Part shown: positions 61,879 through 64,000 of the stretch, one piece after another | How the letters are laid out: each line of letters begins with the position of its first letter | Position numbering within the stretch: the first letter of the stretch is position 1 | Assembly: GCF_009931695.1 (NCBI RefSeq) | Contig: NZ_CP048000.1 | Location: forward strand, 2,497,501 to 2,561,500 | Direction: 5' to 3' | DNA from: Anaerocolumna sedimenticola | GTDB lineage: Bacteria; Bacillota; Clostridia; Lachnospirales; Lachnospiraceae | Length of the DNA: 64,000 nucleotides | Notes under the pieces: model-generated | What the model saw: the letters and a program-made list of their open reading frames with translations, nothing else | Told to the model about the DNA's origin: nothing | The model's database searches: none | Translations under genes and position numbers: made by a program

Positions 61879-64000
61879 ATGAACAAACATAGTTTAGAAG
61901 AAGCGAAACGTGTGAAACAGGGATTGTATGATCCCAGATTTGAACATGATAACTGTGGTATTGGAGCCGTTGTTAATATCAAAGGTATCAAAACACATGA
62001 GACAGTAGCAAACGCATTAAAGATTGTGGAAAATCTTGAGCATCGTGCAGGGAAAGATGCGGAAGGCAAAACCGGTGACGGTGTTGGTATTTTATTACAG
62101 ATATCTCACAAATTCTTTTCAAAAGAAGTACAGTCTTTAGGAATTACTTTAGGCGGTGAGAGAGATTATGGCATTGGCATGTTCTTCTTTCCTCAGGATG
62201 AATTAATGAGAAATCAGGCAAAGAAAATGTTTGAGATTATCGTTGAAAAAGAAGGTATGGAATTTCTTGGCTGGAGAAAGGTACCCATCAGCCCGGATAT
62301 TTTAGGACATAAAGCAGTTGAATGTATGCCTTATATTATGCAGGGGTTTGTAAAAAGACCGCAAGGCGTTAAAAAAGGATTGGAATTTGACCGTAAATTA
62401 TATATAGCAAGAAGAACCTTTGAACAAAGTAATGATAATACTTATGTGGTTTCTTTATCAAGCCGTACGATTGTGTATAAGGGTATGTTTTTGGTAAAAC
62501 AGCTTCGTATGTTTTTTGTGGATCTGCAGAATGAGAACTATGAATCCGCTATAGCGATAGTACATTCCCGTTTCAGTACCAATACCAATCCAAGCTGGCA
62601 CAGAGCACATCCGAACCGTTTAATCGTTCATAACGGTGAAATCAATACAATCCGCGGTAATGTAGATAAAATGCTTGCCAGAGAAGAGACAATGGAATCA
62701 AAGTATTTACAAGGTGAATTACACAAAGTTCTCCCTGTAATCAATACGGAGGGTTCCGATTCGGCAATGCTGGATAACGCATTGGAATTTTTAGTAATGA
62801 GTGGTATGGAACTGCCGCTGGCTGTTATGATCACAATTCCTGAACCATGGAGTAATGATCAGAATATAAGTCCGGAAAAGAGAGATTTTTATCAATATTA
62901 TGCAACCATGATGGAACCATGGGACGGACCTGCATCCATTCTCTTCAGTGATGGAGATATTATGGGTGCTGTACTTGACCGTAACGGTTTAAGACCTTCC
63001 CGTTATTATATAACGGACGATGATCACGTAATCTTATCTTCCGAAGTTGGTGTACTTGAATTTCCTGCTGAAAAGATCGTGAAAAAGGAAAGACTTCGTC
63101 CGGGTAAAATGTTATTGGTTGATACGGTAAAGGGTTGTTTAATCGATGACGAAGATCTGAAGAACAGCTATGCAAAACGCAGTCCTTATGGCGAATGGCT
63201 GGATCGTAATCTGGTTAAATTGAAGGATCTTCATATACCGAATAAGAAGGTATGGGAATATGATGATGAAGAAAGAGCAAAATTACAGAAAGCCTTTGGA
63301 TATACTTATGAGGATTATAAGACCTGCATCTTACCAATGGCTAAAACAGGAGCAGAACCGGTAGAAGCCATGGGTGTTGACAGTCCGCTTCCTATCCTGT
63401 CCAAGAGTAATCCGCCTTTATTCGGATATTTTAAACAGCTCTTTGCCCAGGTAACCAATCCTCCCATTGACGCAATCCGTGAAGAAATCGTTACTTCCAC
63501 CGATGTGTATATCGGGGAAGACGGTAATCTCTTAGAAGAACATGCGGAAAACTGCAAGGTATTGAAAATCCATAATCCTATTTTAACAAGTACGGACCTG
63601 TTAAAGATTAAATCCATGAAAATAGCGGGATTTAAGGTGGAAACCATACCGATCATCTATTATAAAAATACGTCTTTGGAACGTGCAATTGACCATATCT
63701 TCGTAGAAGCGGACCGTGCCTATAAAGAAGGAGCAAATATATTAATTCTTTCCGACCGCGGTGTGGATGAGAATCATGTTGCCATCCCTTCCCTGTTAGC
63801 GGTATCTGCAATGCAGCAGCATTTGGTAAGAACCAAGAAGAGAACAGCAGTTGCCATGATTTTGGAAAGTGCTGAACCGAGAGAAGTACATCACTTTGCA
63901 ACCCTTTTAGGTTATGGTGCCTGTGCGGTTAATCCATATCTGGCACAGGAAACCATTAAACAGTTAATTAACAACAATATGCTGGATAAAGATTATTATG
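61879..64000 (+). CDS. gltB: Glutamate synthase large subunit, 5' part (runs off the window)
   Basis: Makes two glutamates from glutamine and 2-oxoglutarate, completing the GS-GOGAT cycle with glnA. 707 codons are visible. The N-terminal Ntn amidotransferase has a short 25-residue propeptide and nucleophile Cys26 in EHDNCGIGAVVN, then HSRFSTNTNPSWHRAHP, HNGEINTIRGN and EGSDSAMLDNALE. The central domain starts near residue 490 (LFGYFKQLFAQVTNPPIDAI). The start has AAGAGGCG upstream. The C-terminal FMN-binding half lies beyond the window. Confidence 0.97.
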   Translation, partial: MNKHSLEEAKRVKQGLYDPRFEHDNCGIGAVVNIKGIKTHETVANALKIVENLEHRAGKDAEGKTGDGVGILLQISHKFFSKEVQSLGITLGGERDYGIGMFFFPQDELMRNQAKKMFEIIVEKEGMEFLGWRKVPISPDILGHKAVECMPYIMQGFVKRPQGVKKGLEFDRKLYIARRTFEQSNDNTYVVSLSSRTIVYKGMFLVKQLRMFFVDLQNENYESAIAIVHSRFSTNTNPSWHRAHPNRLIVHNGEINTIRGNVDKMLAREETMESKYLQGELHKVLPVINTEGSDSAMLDNALEFLVMSGMELPLAVMITIPEPWSNDQNISPEKRDFYQYYATMMEPWDGPASILFSDGDIMGAVLDRNGLRPSRYYITDDDHVILSSEVGVLEFPAEKIVKKERLRPGKMLLVDTVKGCLIDDEDLKNSYAKRSPYGEWLDRNLVKLKDLHIPNKKVWEYDDEERAKLQKAFGYTYEDYKTCILPMAKTGAEPVEAMGVDSPLPILSKSNPPLFGYFKQLFAQVTNPPIDAIREEIVTSTDVYIGEDGNLLEEHAENCKVLKIHNPILTSTDLLKIKSMKIAGFKVETIPIIYYKNTSLERAIDHIFVEADRAYKEGANILILSDRGVDENHVAIPSLLAVSAMQQHLVRTKKRTAVAMILESAEPREVHHFATLLGYGACAVNPYLAQETIKQLINNNMLDKDYY

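Noticed and set aside
1-64000. CRISPR arrays, tRNA/rRNA genes, prophage or integrase genes
   Set aside because: No regularly spaced repeats of CRISPR form, no tRNA-like T-loop/acceptor pattern and no phage or recombinase protein was recognised by eye. The tandem units at 46215 are contiguous, without spacers.

Overview
The window is low-GC, Gram-positive, motile and anaerobe-like DNA, most consistent with a Lachnospiraceae member (Clostridium cluster XIVa; Lachnoclostridium/Anaerocolumna-like). Supporting traits are the complete anaerobic (early cobalt insertion) B12 operon, a non-discriminating archaeal-type AspRS with GatCAB under a T-box, LL-diaminopimelate aminotransferase, an ANTAR regulator behind glnA, flagellar MotAB, and strong AGGAGG ribosome sites. 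This is inferred from gene content; no species is claimed. No tRNA, rRNA, CRISPR array, transposase or prophage gene was recognised.

Layout. 0-9.3 kb: a CUT1 sugar ABC importer (lipoprotein and two permeases, no ATPase), a cytoplasmic GH3 glycosidase and a YesM/YesN-type two-component pair. 9.5-14.6 kb: two related membrane histidine kinases, a REC-wHTH-BTAD (SARP-type) response regulator and a small Spo0E-like protein. The second kinase has Asn in place of the phospho-acceptor His, and the regulator gene beside it carries a one-base frameshift. 14.7-17.6 kb, minus strand: secD, secF and an unknown small membrane protein. 17.7-38.2 kb: a cobalamin riboswitch and terminator precede about 23 co-directional genes, namely cobalt uptake (cbiMNQO), corrin ring synthesis from sirohydrochlorin (cbiK,L,D,F,G,H,J,ET,C,A,P), adenosylation (cobO) and lower-loop assembly (cbiB, cobD, cobU, cobS, cobT, cobC).

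38.4-41 kb: an XRE repressor, a gene-free transcription unit with a consensus promoter and a 29-bp hairpin (candidate small RNA), ferritin and an unknown acidic protein. 41.3-46 kb: motAB and a PF04392-type lipoprotein/permease/ATPase ABC transporter. 46.2-53.3 kb: a tandem array of a multi-hairpin repeat, an HD-GYP protein, glnA, an ANTAR antiterminator, dapF, dapL and an S66 carboxypeptidase. 53.4-58.9 kb: T-box, aspS, gatC, gatA, gatB, which together supply Asn-tRNA (and probably Gln-tRNA). 58.9-61.5 kb: PilZ and a minus-strand FliK-like protein. The window ends inside gltB.

The most notable signals lie outside ordinary coding sequence: (i) glnA and gltB share a design in which a promoter is followed, 11 bases after the -10, by an intrinsic-terminator hairpin, with an ANTAR protein encoded next to glnA; (ii) a perfect sigma-A promoter with an inverted repeat between -35 and -10 drives a hairpin RNA without a good ORF; (iii) several families of dispersed hairpin repeats, one of which sits at the cbiO/cbiK junction and supplies the cbiO stop codon; (iv) the altered kinase/regulator pair. 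Start codons were re-chosen by ribosome-binding site and family N-terminus for several genes (5932, 16928, 20923, 27240, 31523, 32834, 47806, 50796, 53868, 57437, 58958).
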